NCBI RefSeq assembly: GCF_019511375.1 | Contig: NZ_JAEUAO010000003.1 | Location: 186,001-250,000, forward strand | From: Rhizobium herbae | GTDB lineage: Bacteria; Pseudomonadota; Alphaproteobacteria; Rhizobiales; Rhizobiaceae | Length of the DNA stretch: 64,000 nt | Direction: 5' to 3' | Shown here: positions 24,452 to 33,467 of the stretch, piece by piece | How positions within the stretch are numbered: the stretch's first letter is position 1 | How the letters are laid out: each line of letters begins with the position of its first letter | Notes under the pieces: model-generated | The model's input: the letters and a program-made list of their open reading frames with translations, nothing else | Told to the model about the DNA's origin: nothing | Databases searched by the model: none | Position numbers and translations under genes: made by a program

Positions 24452-25549
24452 ATGACCCACCTGACCCGCAGAAACCTGATGAAAGCCGCTGCCGCAACCG
24501 GCCTCGCCGGCGCACTCGGCAGCCGCTTCGCTGTTGCCGCTGACGAGCAGCTCGGCATCACGCTCGTGATCCCCTCACCCATCGGCGATGTCGGCTGGGG
24601 CCATGCCCTCTCCGCCGGCCTCGACCCCGTCAAGGCGGCTTATGGCGACAAGGTGAGGGTCACCATTCTCGAGAACATCGCAGAGGGTCCTGACGCTGAC
24701 CGCATCATGAACAAGACCGTCGCAGACGGAAACAAGTTCCTGATTGCCGGTTCGTTCGGCTATCAGAACGGTGCGCTGCAAATCGCCCGCCGCGATCCGA
24801 GCGTCACGGTGCTGCATGCATCCGGTTTTCAGGTCGCACCGAACTTCTCGCCGTTCGCCGCCAAGTACTTCCAAGGTTCCTATCTGCTCGGCATGGCTGC
24901 CGCAGCGCTTAGCAAAACCGGCAAGCTCGGTTCCGTGTCCGCCTTCGCGATCCCGGAACTGATCACCACGATCAACGCCTTCACGCTCGGCGCCCAGGCG
25001 GTCAAGCCGGATATCGAGGTATCGGTCGTTTGGGTGAACTCGTGGTTCGATCCGGCCAAGGAGCAGGAAGCCGCCAAAGCCCTGATTGCGCAGCAATGCG
25101 ACGTGATCTTCTCCAACGCCCAGGATACTCCCTCCGTCATCTCCGCTTGCGAGGAAGCGGGCGTCTACGCGTTCAACCTCAACTCGTCGATGAAGAAATA
25201 CGCCCCGAAAACCTATCTGGGGTGCGTTTCGACCGATTGGTCGCCGTTCTTCAAGGCTTCGGTCGATGCGCATTTCGCCGGCACCTTCAAGGGAGCCAAT
25301 ACCTTCCTCGGTGTTGCCGACAAGGTTGTCAAAGTCGTTGACTGGAACCCGGACATCCCGGCCGACACCATGACGAAGATCAAGGAGCTTGAGGCCAAGA
25401 TCGCCGATGGCACCTTCTCGCCGTTCACGGGGCCGATCACCAAGGCAGACGGCAGCGAGGGCGTAGCCTCTGGCGCTACCATGCCCGACGGCGAGATCGT
25501 CGCGATGGACTGGCACGTCAAGGGCGTGGCCACGCCGCTGCCGAAATAA
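24452..25549 (+). CDS. Second BMP-family ABC transporter substrate-binding protein
   Basis: A 365-residue BMP/PnrA-type periplasmic protein with a twin-arginine signal (TRRNLMKAAAATGLAGAL, likely cut near residue 31). Family features include GDVGWGHALSAGLD near residue 43, the KYFQGSYLLGMAAAAL segment and INAFTLGAQAVKPD. It is the periplasmic part of the importer that follows, and its operon partners are purine-type oxidative and deaminating enzymes. A purine-like ligand is therefore likely. A ribosome site (AGAGGGAA) precedes the start. It is distinct from the binding protein near the left end, so the two systems probably have different ligands. Confidence 0.88.
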   Translation: MTHLTRRNLMKAAAATGLAGALGSRFAVAADEQLGITLVIPSPIGDVGWGHALSAGLDPVKAAYGDKVRVTILENIAEGPDADRIMNKTVADGNKFLIAGSFGYQNGALQIARRDPSVTVLHASGFQVAPNFSPFAAKYFQGSYLLGMAAAALSKTGKLGSVSAFAIPELITTINAFTLGAQAVKPDIEVSVVWVNSWFDPAKEQEAAKALIAQQCDVIFSNAQDTPSVISACEEAGVYAFNLNSSMKKYAPKTYLGCVSTDWSPFFKASVDAHFAGTFKGANTFLGVADKVVKVVDWNPDIPADTMTKIKELEAKIADGTFSPFTGPITKADGSEGVASGATMPDGEIVAMDWHVKGVATPLPK

Positions 25550-25552
25550 ACC

Positions 25553-27070
25553 GTGACCATCCCGCTCCTGTCACTCCGCGGCATTTCGAAGAGCTACGGC
25601 CAGATCCGTGCCAATCAGGCAATTGATCTGGACGTGGCTCCGCAGTCGATCCATGCAATCCTCGGTGAAAACGGGGCGGGCAAATCGACGCTGATGAAAC
25701 TGATCTACGGCGTCGAGCAGCCGGACGGCGGAACCGCCGCCTGGCTCGGGGAACCCCTGAATATTGCGTCGCCGGCCGAAGCGAGGCGCAGGGGTATCGG
25801 CATGGTTTTCCAGCATTTCTCGCTGTTCGAGACCCTGACGGTGGTCGAAAACATCCAACTGGTTGTGCCTGGTCGCAAGGCCGAGCTGACCGAGCGCATC
25901 CGCTCGCTAGGTCGCGATTTCGGCCTCGATGTCGATCCGCTCGCTCATGTGCATGCGCTTTCCGTGGGCGAGCGGCAGCGGGTGGAGATCATCCGCTGCC
26001 TGATGACCAATCCGAAGCTCTTGATCCTGGACGAGCCAACCTCGGTCCTGCCGCCGCAGCTCGTCGACAAGCTTTTCGACACGCTGAGGCACCTGCGCGA
26101 CAGCGGCGTGTCCATTCTCTTCATTTCCCACAAGCTCGAAGAAATCCGGGCGATCTGCGACCGGGCGACCATCCTGCGCGGTGGCTGCGTGACCGGCCAT
26201 GTCGACCCACGCAAGCATGACACCCATGATCTTGCCCGCATGATGATCGGCCGCGAGATGCCCGAGCCGATGCCGGCGTTGCCGATTTCGCGTGGCGACA
26301 AGCAACTCGAAATCGTCGGTCTCGACTATACGCCGGACGATCCCTTCGCCGTGCCGCTCTCCAAGATCAACCTCACCGTGCGAGCTGGGGAAATCATCGG
26401 CATTGCCGGTATCTCCGGCAACGGGCAGAGCGAGCTTGCAGCACTGATTTCCGGCGAGACGGTGCTTGGGCGCGAACAGAAAGACCGCATCTTCATTGCC
26501 GGCAAGGACGTCGGCGGGCTCGATCCGGCCGCCCGCCGCGCGCTCGGCTTGGCTTTTGTTCCGGAAGACCGCCTGGGCCGCGGCGCGGTGCCGGAAATGT
26601 CGCTGGTGCTCAACAGCCTGTTGACCGCTCATCCGCTGAAGCTTTTGAAGCGCGGTCTCGTCGACAAGGCACGGACTACCGCTTTCACCAATGAATGCAT
26701 CCGCCAATATGATGTCCGCACTTCCGGCCCTGAAGCCGAGGCAGGCTCGCTTTCCGGCGGCAACCTGCAGAAATTCATCGTCGGGCGCGAGATCATGCTG
26801 GCGCCGAAGCTGCTCTTCGTCGCCCAGCCGACCTGGGGTGTGGATATCGGCGCAGCTTCGGCCATTCGCCGGAAGCTCATCGCGCTGCGCAACGAGGGCA
26901 TGGCGATCCTCGTCATTTCCGAGGAACTGGAGGAGTTGTTCGAGCTCAGCGACAGCATCCAGGTCCTCCACCACGGCACATTGAGCCAGCAGCTCGTAAC
27001 CCGCGACACCAGGCCCGAGGAAATCGGCCGCTACATGATCGGTGCGCAGCCCGAGAGTGTTTCCGCATGA
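25553..27070 (+). CDS. Double ATPase of the second BMP-type importer
   Basis: 505 residues with two ABC domains. The first has Walker A GENGAGKST (about 37-45), signature LSVGERQR and Walker B LLILDEPTS. The second has the usual decayed Walker A (GISGNGQ), a signature LSGGNLQK and a Walker B region FVAQPTWG. It probably starts with GTG at 25553, three bases after the binding-protein stop. The end overlaps the permease start by 4 bp. Confidence 0.9.
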   Translation: MTIPLLSLRGISKSYGQIRANQAIDLDVAPQSIHAILGENGAGKSTLMKLIYGVEQPDGGTAAWLGEPLNIASPAEARRRGIGMVFQHFSLFETLTVVENIQLVVPGRKAELTERIRSLGRDFGLDVDPLAHVHALSVGERQRVEIIRCLMTNPKLLILDEPTSVLPPQLVDKLFDTLRHLRDSGVSILFISHKLEEIRAICDRATILRGGCVTGHVDPRKHDTHDLARMMIGREMPEPMPALPISRGDKQLEIVGLDYTPDDPFAVPLSKINLTVRAGEIIGIAGISGNGQSELAALISGETVLGREQKDRIFIAGKDVGGLDPAARRALGLAFVPEDRLGRGAVPEMSLVLNSLLTAHPLKLLKRGLVDKARTTAFTNECIRQYDVRTSGPEAEAGSLSGGNLQKFIVGREIMLAPKLLFVAQPTWGVDIGAASAIRRKLIALRNEGMAILVISEELEELFELSDSIQVLHHGTLSQQLVTRDTRPEEIGRYMIGAQPESVSA

Positions 27071-28167
27071 GCATACCCGTTTTTGCTTTCCTGCCCGGCC
27101 TCGTGCGCCGCGAGCGCGCCTCGCTTGCGGCAACCTTGCTTGCACCGCTCGGGGCGCTTCTCGTCGCTATCGTTCTCAATCTCGGGCTCTATATGGTCAT
27201 GGGCCGCAATCCGCTTGCGGTCCTCCACGCGATGGTACTTGAGCCCTTCCTTTCCTGGGCTTCGTTCTCCGAGGTGCTGCTGAAGACCGGCCCGCTGCTT
27301 TTGATCGCTCAAGGATTGGCGATCGGCTTTCGCGCCAAGGTCTTCAACATCGGCGCAGAAGGCCAGTTCATCCTCGGCGCGATCTTTGCCTCGGCCATTC
27401 CGATCTGGTTTCCGCAGGCAACCGGCGGCTGGATCTGGCCAGCCATGTTGCTGCTCGGTGCGATCGGCGGGGCGCTCTGGGCGTCGATCACCGCTTTCTG
27501 GCGCGTGCGGCTCAATGCCAACGAAATCCTCGTCTCGCTGATGCTGAGCCTCGTGGCCGCGCAGTTCCTCTACTACCTGCTGCTTGGACCCTGGAAGGAT
27601 CCCAACGGCTTCAACTTTCCCCAGTCGGTGATGTTCCAGTATGACGCCATGGTGCCGACGCTGATCACCGGCACGCGGGTCAACGTCTCGCTGCTGATCG
27701 CGCTGGCTTGGTCGGTTGCGGCCTGGGTTTTCATGCAGAAGAGCTTCATCGGCTACAAGCTGCAGGTCGGCGGGCTGGCACCGCGCGCCGCGGGCTATGC
27801 CGGATTCAACGAAGGCTGGGCGATCTGGCTTTCGCTGCTGATCGGCGGGTTTGCCGCGGGCCTTGCCGGCGCGGCGGAGGTGGCGGGGCCTCTTGGCCAA
27901 CTGCAACGCTCGATCTCTACCGGATACGGCTATGCCGCCATCATCGTCGCTTATATCGGAGGCCTGCATCCGATCGGCATCGTCATCTCCTCGGTAGTCA
28001 TGGCGGTGATCTATATTGGCGGCGACAACGCCATGGTCTCGGCCAACCTGCCGATCGCCGCCGTGCGCGTCTTTCAAGGCAGCCTGCTGCTTGCCTATCT
28101 CATCGCCGTCGCATTCGTGCGCTATCGCCTCGAATGGCCACACGCCGCCCATCGGAGCCCGTCATGA
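27067..28167 (+). CDS. Second BMP-type importer, permease 1
   Basis: A 366-residue polytopic membrane protein of the NupP/YufP type. It has the conserved FNIGAEGQFILGAI segment near residue 93, LNANEILVSLMLSL near 150, and AGLAGAAEVAGPLGQL near 265. It has the same layout as the permease 1 of the first operon. Its start and stop overlap the neighbouring genes by 4 bp each. Confidence 0.9.
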   Translation: MSIPVFAFLPGLVRRERASLAATLLAPLGALLVAIVLNLGLYMVMGRNPLAVLHAMVLEPFLSWASFSEVLLKTGPLLLIAQGLAIGFRAKVFNIGAEGQFILGAIFASAIPIWFPQATGGWIWPAMLLLGAIGGALWASITAFWRVRLNANEILVSLMLSLVAAQFLYYLLLGPWKDPNGFNFPQSVMFQYDAMVPTLITGTRVNVSLLIALAWSVAAWVFMQKSFIGYKLQVGGLAPRAAGYAGFNEGWAIWLSLLIGGFAAGLAGAAEVAGPLGQLQRSISTGYGYAAIIVAYIGGLHPIGIVISSVVMAVIYIGGDNAMVSANLPIAAVRVFQGSLLLAYLIAVAFVRYRLEWPHAAHRSPS

Positions 28168-29075
28168 ACGCCGTCGAGTTCATCCTTGCCGGCATGCTGG
28201 CGGCTGCGACGCCCTTCCTGCTCGCCGCCCTCGGCGAAATGGTGGTCGAGCGCGCCGGCGTGCTCAATCTGGGGGTCGAAGGCTTGATGGCGCTCGGCGC
28301 CGTAATCGCTTTCATCGTCGTCTATCACGGCGGCGGCCATTTCCTCGGCTTCATAACCGCGGGCATCAGCGCAGCGCTTCTCTCCCTGGTCTTCGCCTTC
28401 ATCGCGCTCGGCTTCCGTGCAAACCAGGTCGCGACCGGCCTTGCGATCGGAATCCTCGGTCAGGGGCTTTCAGCGCTCTTCGGCAAGACCTATGAGAGCC
28501 TGACGGTGAAGGGGCTGCCAAAGATCGCCATCCCGGGCTTGTCCGAGATTCCGGTCATCGGCGGCCTCTTCGTCCAGGATATTGTCGTCTGGCTATCGCT
28601 TCTGGCGACGCTCGTCATATGGGCCACTTTCGCCTTCACCAAGACGGGCCTTGTCATCCGTGCTGTCGGTGAAAACCCGAAGGCGGCCCATGCGATCGGC
28701 TATCCGGTGATCGGCGTGCGTGTCGCCGCCGTGGCCTTCGGCGGCATGATGGCGGGATTCGCCGGCGCTTATGCGTCGGTAATCTACACCCCGCTCTGGG
28801 CCGACGGCATGATCGCCGGCCGTGGCTGGATCGCCATCGCACTGGTCGTCTTCGGCACCTGGCTCACAGGGCGCATCTTCCTCGGCGCGTGCCTTTTCGG
28901 CGCGGTGTCGCTGATGAGCCTTGCTGCCCAGGCAACAGGGCTCGACCTTCCCTCGCAGCTCTTGTCAAGCCTACCCTATCTCGTCACCATCATCGTCCTC
29001 GGCATCATTTCGGCGGATCGTCGCCGCCTGAAGATGAATGGCGTGGCGTCGCTCGGCGAACCGTTTGAGCATTAG
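28164..29075 (+). CDS. Second BMP-type importer, permease 2
   Basis: A 303-residue NupQ/YufQ-type permease. The family segment ERAGVLNLGVEGLMALGA is near residue 29, RAVGENPKAAHAIG marks the ATPase-contact loop, and GRGWIAIALVVFGTW follows. I set the start at ATG 28164, overlapping the previous stop. The longer frame upstream runs inside permease 1 in another frame. It is the last gene of the operon; no clear terminator is visible in the 82-bp gap before the convergent gene. Confidence 0.9.
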   Translation: MNAVEFILAGMLAAATPFLLAALGEMVVERAGVLNLGVEGLMALGAVIAFIVVYHGGGHFLGFITAGISAALLSLVFAFIALGFRANQVATGLAIGILGQGLSALFGKTYESLTVKGLPKIAIPGLSEIPVIGGLFVQDIVVWLSLLATLVIWATFAFTKTGLVIRAVGENPKAAHAIGYPVIGVRVAAVAFGGMMAGFAGAYASVIYTPLWADGMIAGRGWIAIALVVFGTWLTGRIFLGACLFGAVSLMSLAAQATGLDLPSQLLSSLPYLVTIIVLGIISADRRRLKMNGVASLGEPFEH

Positions 29076-29157
29076 CTTCCAGGCGTCACGCCTCTACAGC
29101 GACGAGGCGCAGCCGACCAGCAATCTCAACTGCGCGGGAAGAACTCAGCCCGGTCGA

Positions 29158-31161
29158 TCAGCCTTCCAGCCAGCGCACCTCTTCCGGAGTAAGCGTGATC
29201 TCGAGCGCTTTGAGGCTGTCTTCGAGTTCCGCCACGGTTCGCGGGCCGATGAGCGGGATGATCGGAAACGGTTGCGCGATGACGTAGGCAAGGGCAATGT
29301 GGATCGGGCTGCAGCCGTGCCTCTTGGCGAGTTCGATAGCGCGGTCGCGGCGTTCGAAATTGCGTTCGGAATACCAGACCCGCACGATTTCCGCGTCGGC
29401 ATGCTTGTTTCGCCCTGCCTTGTCGGTGAAAAAGCCTCTCCCTTGGCTCGACCAGGCGAAGTTTGGGATTTGCCGCTCCTTCAGCCAGACCTTCCAGCCG
29501 TCGTCTGACGCTGCGACACAGCCGGGCCAGATGGGATCGAGCATCTGCGCCAACGAGAAGTTGTTGGACAGGGCCGCCGGGGCCGTCTTGCCGTTTTTCT
29601 GAGCATAGACGGTGGCCTCGTCCAAGCGTTCGCGCGTCCAGTTGGATCCCCCGAAGATACCGCGGATGCGCCCGCGCCGGACCTCGGCGTCCATGGCATC
29701 GACGAATTCGCCGACCGGGATGTCAGGATTGTCGCGATGCATGAAGTAGACATCAACATAATCCGTTTTCAGCCGCTCCAGCGACTGGTCCAGCTCTCTG
29801 GCAATCACGTCCGGATAGCAGAGTGGCGAGTGGGCGCCCTTGCCGATCAGGACGATGTCCTCGCGCTTGACACCGCGGCTCGTAGACCAGTCGCCGAAAA
29901 TGCTTTCGGTCTTGCCGGCGCCGTAGACGAATGCGGTGTCGAACAGGTTTCCACCCGCCTCGTAGAAGGCATCGAGCGTCAGCGAGGCGGAGGCGAAGCT
30001 CGGGAAGAACTCGAAGCCCAACGCGACCGTGGAGGCCGTCTTTGTCAGGCCGGGGATGTGCCGTCTGGGCACGCTTGCGCCGGCGACAACTGCGGCGCCC
30101 GCCACGTTGAGGGTCCGCCTGGCGGCCGTCTCGATCTCGTACTCGAGACCAACGGACGCGCGCCACCGATCGAGCACGCGCAGATTGGCCTGCGTCTCTT
30201 CGGCGCCCATGCCGGGGAAGGTGAACTCGGTGCGGCCAGCACGGATCGCATAGCCCGCCGCGTCGACCTCGAACGAGTAGAGGTAGCGCTTCTCCTCGAC
30301 CTTGATTGATTGCTGTTCATCGCCCCTGATGATTTCGATGCGCCCAACCCCGCCTTGCTTGCCGGAGGCGAACCAGAAGTCCTTCACCTCGATTCGGCCT
30401 TGCGAGCCGATGATGCGCAGCACGTTGTCCTGCTGTGCCATGATCGAGCAGGACACCTCCGCGATGATGTCGTTGGGGAACTTGAGGACGGCCGATGCCC
30501 ACTCGTCGACGCCGGACGGCCCCAGACGGGCAGCGCCGGATACGGTCAGCGGTTCGAGGAAAGGCCTGTTCTCGGCAGCACCGGCGAGCATGCACACCAT
30601 CGACACCGGGTAGCCGCCGACATCGAGAATGCCGCCGCCGGCAAGATCATTGGCAAAGAGACGGTGCTCGGGGCGATAGCCGCCCATGTCGAAGCCGAAA
30701 CTCGAGCGGATAATCCGCACGTCGCCGATCGTCCCCTCCCGCACCAGTTCGACCAGGCGGGCCGTTTGCGGATGAAACCTGTACATATAGGCTTCGCCGG
30801 CGAAGACGCGGGCCTTTGTCGCCTCGTGGAAGATCGATTGGGCATCAAACGCGGAAAGCGCCATCGGCTTTTCGACCAGCACATGCTTGCCGGCCCGGAC
30901 CGCCTTGATCGCCCACTCGGCATGGCTGGTGTGCGGCGTGGCGATGTAAACCGCTTCGATCTCCGGATCTGCGAGAAGCGTATCGTAGCCCTTCACGATG
31001 CGCGCTCCCGGGAAACCCTCACGGAGGCCGGGCCTGTCCGGATTGCGGGTGGCGATGGCCACCAGCCGGCCCGTCGCGGAGTGGGCAACGCCTTCTGCGA
31101 ATGTCCGGGCAATGGTGCCGGGGCCGATGATGCCCCATCGGATCGGTTGTTCTAAGCTCAT
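29158..31161 (-). CDS. Fused Gfo/Idh/MocA oxidoreductase - aldo/keto reductase
   Basis: 667 residues joining two enzyme families that are normally separate. Residues about 5-335 are a Gfo/Idh/MocA dehydrogenase: GIIGPGTIA is the NAD(P) loop, the EKP motif is at 97-99, and GGGILDVGGYP is near 176-184. Residues about 370-667 are an aldo/keto reductase with the full tetrad Asp408, Tyr413, Lys441 and His475 (FDTAFVYG, IGKGAH, FMHRDN). The frame is uninterrupted and both active sites look intact, so it is a true fusion, not a frameshift artefact. I infer two coupled redox steps on a sugar or polyol with cofactor recycling. It is divergent from an AraC-type regulator. Confidence 0.88.
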   Translation of the reverse strand: MSLEQPIRWGIIGPGTIARTFAEGVAHSATGRLVAIATRNPDRPGLREGFPGARIVKGYDTLLADPEIEAVYIATPHTSHAEWAIKAVRAGKHVLVEKPMALSAFDAQSIFHEATKARVFAGEAYMYRFHPQTARLVELVREGTIGDVRIIRSSFGFDMGGYRPEHRLFANDLAGGGILDVGGYPVSMVCMLAGAAENRPFLEPLTVSGAARLGPSGVDEWASAVLKFPNDIIAEVSCSIMAQQDNVLRIIGSQGRIEVKDFWFASGKQGGVGRIEIIRGDEQQSIKVEEKRYLYSFEVDAAGYAIRAGRTEFTFPGMGAEETQANLRVLDRWRASVGLEYEIETAARRTLNVAGAAVVAGASVPRRHIPGLTKTASTVALGFEFFPSFASASLTLDAFYEAGGNLFDTAFVYGAGKTESIFGDWSTSRGVKREDIVLIGKGAHSPLCYPDVIARELDQSLERLKTDYVDVYFMHRDNPDIPVGEFVDAMDAEVRRGRIRGIFGGSNWTRERLDEATVYAQKNGKTAPAALSNNFSLAQMLDPIWPGCVAASDDGWKVWLKERQIPNFAWSSQGRGFFTDKAGRNKHADAEIVRVWYSERNFERRDRAIELAKRHGCSPIHIALAYVIAQPFPIIPLIGPRTVAELEDSLKALEITLTPEEVRWLEG

Positions 31162-31537
31162 GGAATATCCTTATTGATTCATCCGGAAATTGAGTGGAGC
31201 GCAGCCGCTTGCCTGCGGCACAGGATGGAAAGCAGCGGCGGCCGCGCAGGATTACGGGCGCAACACCACCTCGGTTGGTCAGCAGTTTACCGTAACGGTG
31301 GCAGAGGCAGGGACGCTTCGGGGGAACCACACGCAGCGGTCGGCTTCACTGCGCACTGCCTGCCGGAAGGTTGGCGGCGACGCGACGAACTGGCTGGCGC
31401 GGCCGCCCTGGAGATCGGGCCGGCCATAAAATAGTTGAAGCGCATTGAAAACCTCCCATTTCCAATTGTAGTCCTTCGGTGAACAGGGGCACGTTATCAC
31501 CGGGCGAAAATCTGTCTCGTACAAAGGGAATGTCGAT
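31162..31537. promoter_or_regulatory. Divergent promoter region between fused reductase and AraC regulator
   Basis: A 376-bp gap. At 31289-31299 there is a perfect ACCGT-A-ACGGT palindrome that could be an operator. No gene with a ribosome site is visible. I could not place the -35 and -10 boxes with confidence. Confidence 0.35.
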
Positions 31538-32422
31538 TTGGCGGAAAGTAAGATGGTCGAAGGAGCGATCTGCCAACCGGGGGCCACCAGCATCGAGGGC
31601 ATGCCGACCCGGCTGCACTTCTTCCACGCCCATCCCGCGATCATGCTGCGAGCGCATTGGCATGCGCAGGTCGAAGTCAACTACATGATGCGCGGCACGG
31701 TGCTTTACCGCATGGCCGGCCATGATCTCAGGCTCCACGCCGGGCAGATATGCCTGTTCTGGGGCGGGCAGCCGCACAGGATGGTCGAATCCTCCGACGA
31801 TTCCCTCTACGCCGGCGCCCATCTGCCGCTGGTGCATTTCTTCCGCATGCGGCTGCCGCCGGCCGTCTCGGCAAGGCTCATGGGCGGTGCGTCGATGCTG
31901 ACATCCGAGACGGATTCCGCCGACGACCGGAACTTCCCGCGCTGGCGCAATTGGGCCAGTTCCGGAGACGAGGCAAAGGCCAGGCATGCCGTGGAAGAAC
32001 TGCTGCTGCGCGTCGAGCGAATGTTCATGGAGCCTTACACGATCGTTTCGTCGGGCAAGGAGTGCAAGGCCGAGAACGCCTCGGCTTCGCCATCGCTCGG
32101 CGTCGAGCGCATGTGCGAGTTCATCGCCGGCAATTATCTCGAGGAGATCGATACGATCGATATCGCCGCATCGGCGGGACTGCATCCCAAATACGCCATG
32201 AACCTGTTTCGCAGGTCGACGGGCATGACGCTGATCAAATACGTGACCCTGCTGCGTCTTTCCCGGGCGCAAGCCATGCTGATGAATGGTGACGACAGCA
32301 TTCTGCAGGTGGCGCTGGATAGCGGTTTCGGTTCGTTGAGCGCCTTCAACAAGGCGTTCCGCCAGATCGCCGGCATGCCGCCCTCGGATTTCCGCCGCGA
32401 CGTTCGCGCCACCGCGAAGTGA
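31538..32422 (+). CDS. AraC-family transcriptional regulator
   Basis: 294 residues. The N-terminal half is a cupin-like effector domain (HWHAQVEVNYMMRGTVLYRMAG, with metal or sugar-site-like His residues). The C-terminal ~100 residues are an AraC helix-turn-helix pair (IDIAASAGLHPKYAMNLFRRSTG, then ILQVALDSGFGSLSAFNKAFRQIAGMPPSDFRR). A TTG at 31538 is the likely start because AAGGGAA lies eight bases upstream; an ATG at 31553 is the alternative. It probably controls the divergent fused reductase and responds to a sugar-like inducer. Confidence 0.85.
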   Translation: MAESKMVEGAICQPGATSIEGMPTRLHFFHAHPAIMLRAHWHAQVEVNYMMRGTVLYRMAGHDLRLHAGQICLFWGGQPHRMVESSDDSLYAGAHLPLVHFFRMRLPPAVSARLMGGASMLTSETDSADDRNFPRWRNWASSGDEAKARHAVEELLLRVERMFMEPYTIVSSGKECKAENASASPSLGVERMCEFIAGNYLEEIDTIDIAASAGLHPKYAMNLFRRSTGMTLIKYVTLLRLSRAQAMLMNGDDSILQVALDSGFGSLSAFNKAFRQIAGMPPSDFRRDVRATAK

Positions 32423-32507
32423 GCCACGCGCTCACCTGAAGTTCGGTGGCGTTGACGGCGTAACGCGCAGCGAGGCTCGCCATCTGGTCGTCTACCGCAC
32501 TTTTGCA

Positions 32508-33467
32508 TCAGTAGGTCACGGTTGCAACGATCGTGTCGGAATAGGTGCCCGGTATCGGCGAGGTTTGTGCAGGAACGCGACCGTAGACCGTTACCGCTTG
32601 AGAAACGCCCGATCCACTGCCCGAATAGGTGTTGGTGCCGCTCGTGTTGCCGAATGGAAGCGTCTCGGAGGCGTCTCGGTAGAGACCGTACGTGACGGAT
32701 GCCGTGCCGTTGGTCATCTTTCGTTGCGTGGGTCCGGTTCCGGTCAGGCCGTTATTGAGCCCAATCGTGTAAGCCGTACCGTTCGTGCACGTCACCGCTA
32801 AGCTCGTCGATCCGGTGACTTCGCTTGCCAGGAGACCGACGGTACCGAAATTCAGGTCGCTTGCGCTGATCATGCAGCTCGCGGCCACGGTCGCAGAGGC
32901 AAGAGCATTGGCGGTACCCGCGCTCGTGCTTCCGGCGCAGTTCGTGATCGCGGTGGTACTGGGCACCGACGTCTGGATCCGCATGAAGCCGCTGTAGGAC
33001 CCCGCCGCGAAAGTCTGAGTGCTACTCAAGCGGGCGTAGATCGCGACGCTTGCGGTCCCCGTTCCATTTGCGGGGACTGCGACGGTGAACACTTTACCGG
33101 CGGTCCCACCGGAGGCCCAACTCCAGGACCCCCAGCCCATCGTGTAGGTCGCATCCGTGTACGTCCCGTATTGTAACCTGTTGGAACCGCTGGTGAGATA
33201 GCGGTTTGTGGCACTTGTCGCCAAGCCGTTCGGGTCTGCGGCAATGCCGACACAAACATAAGCTGTAGTAGCTGACGTCACCCCGCTGCAGCTGAGGGTT
33301 ACCGTATTGGTTGCCGTCGCTGAGCTGCCGGTGGTCACGGTCACACTGCCGAACGCCAGCGTTCCAGCGCTCGTCGCGCAACTTAAGGCTGCGCGTGCTG
33401 CGCCGGGTTTCAGAATGAACAGCGCGGCGAGGAGAAGCGAGATTCGCGTCACTGTCGTCATTTGCAT
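32508..33467 (-). CDS. Spore coat U-domain protein, putative pilus tip subunit
   Basis: 319 residues with a signal peptide (about 1-26, ending AARAA) and two tandem spore coat U (SCPU) domains. The second ends with the typical TYSDTIVATVTY strand, which serves as the exchange or acceptor strand. In archaic chaperone-usher pili (CsuE-like) the last gene encodes a two-domain tip adhesin, and size and gene order fit that here. The frame overlaps the usher stop by a few bases. An ATG at 33461 (ATGA overlap) is an alternative start. Confidence 0.82.
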   Translation of the reverse strand: MQMTTVTRISLLLAALFILKPGAARAALSCATSAGTLAFGSVTVTTGSSATATNTVTLSCSGVTSATTAYVCVGIAADPNGLATSATNRYLTSGSNRLQYGTYTDATYTMGWGSWSWASGGTAGKVFTVAVPANGTGTASVAIYARLSSTQTFAAGSYSGFMRIQTSVPSTTAITNCAGSTSAGTANALASATVAASCMISASDLNFGTVGLLASEVTGSTSLAVTCTNGTAYTIGLNNGLTGTGPTQRKMTNGTASVTYGLYRDASETLPFGNTSGTNTYSGSGSGVSQAVTVYGRVPAQTSPIPGTYSDTIVATVTY

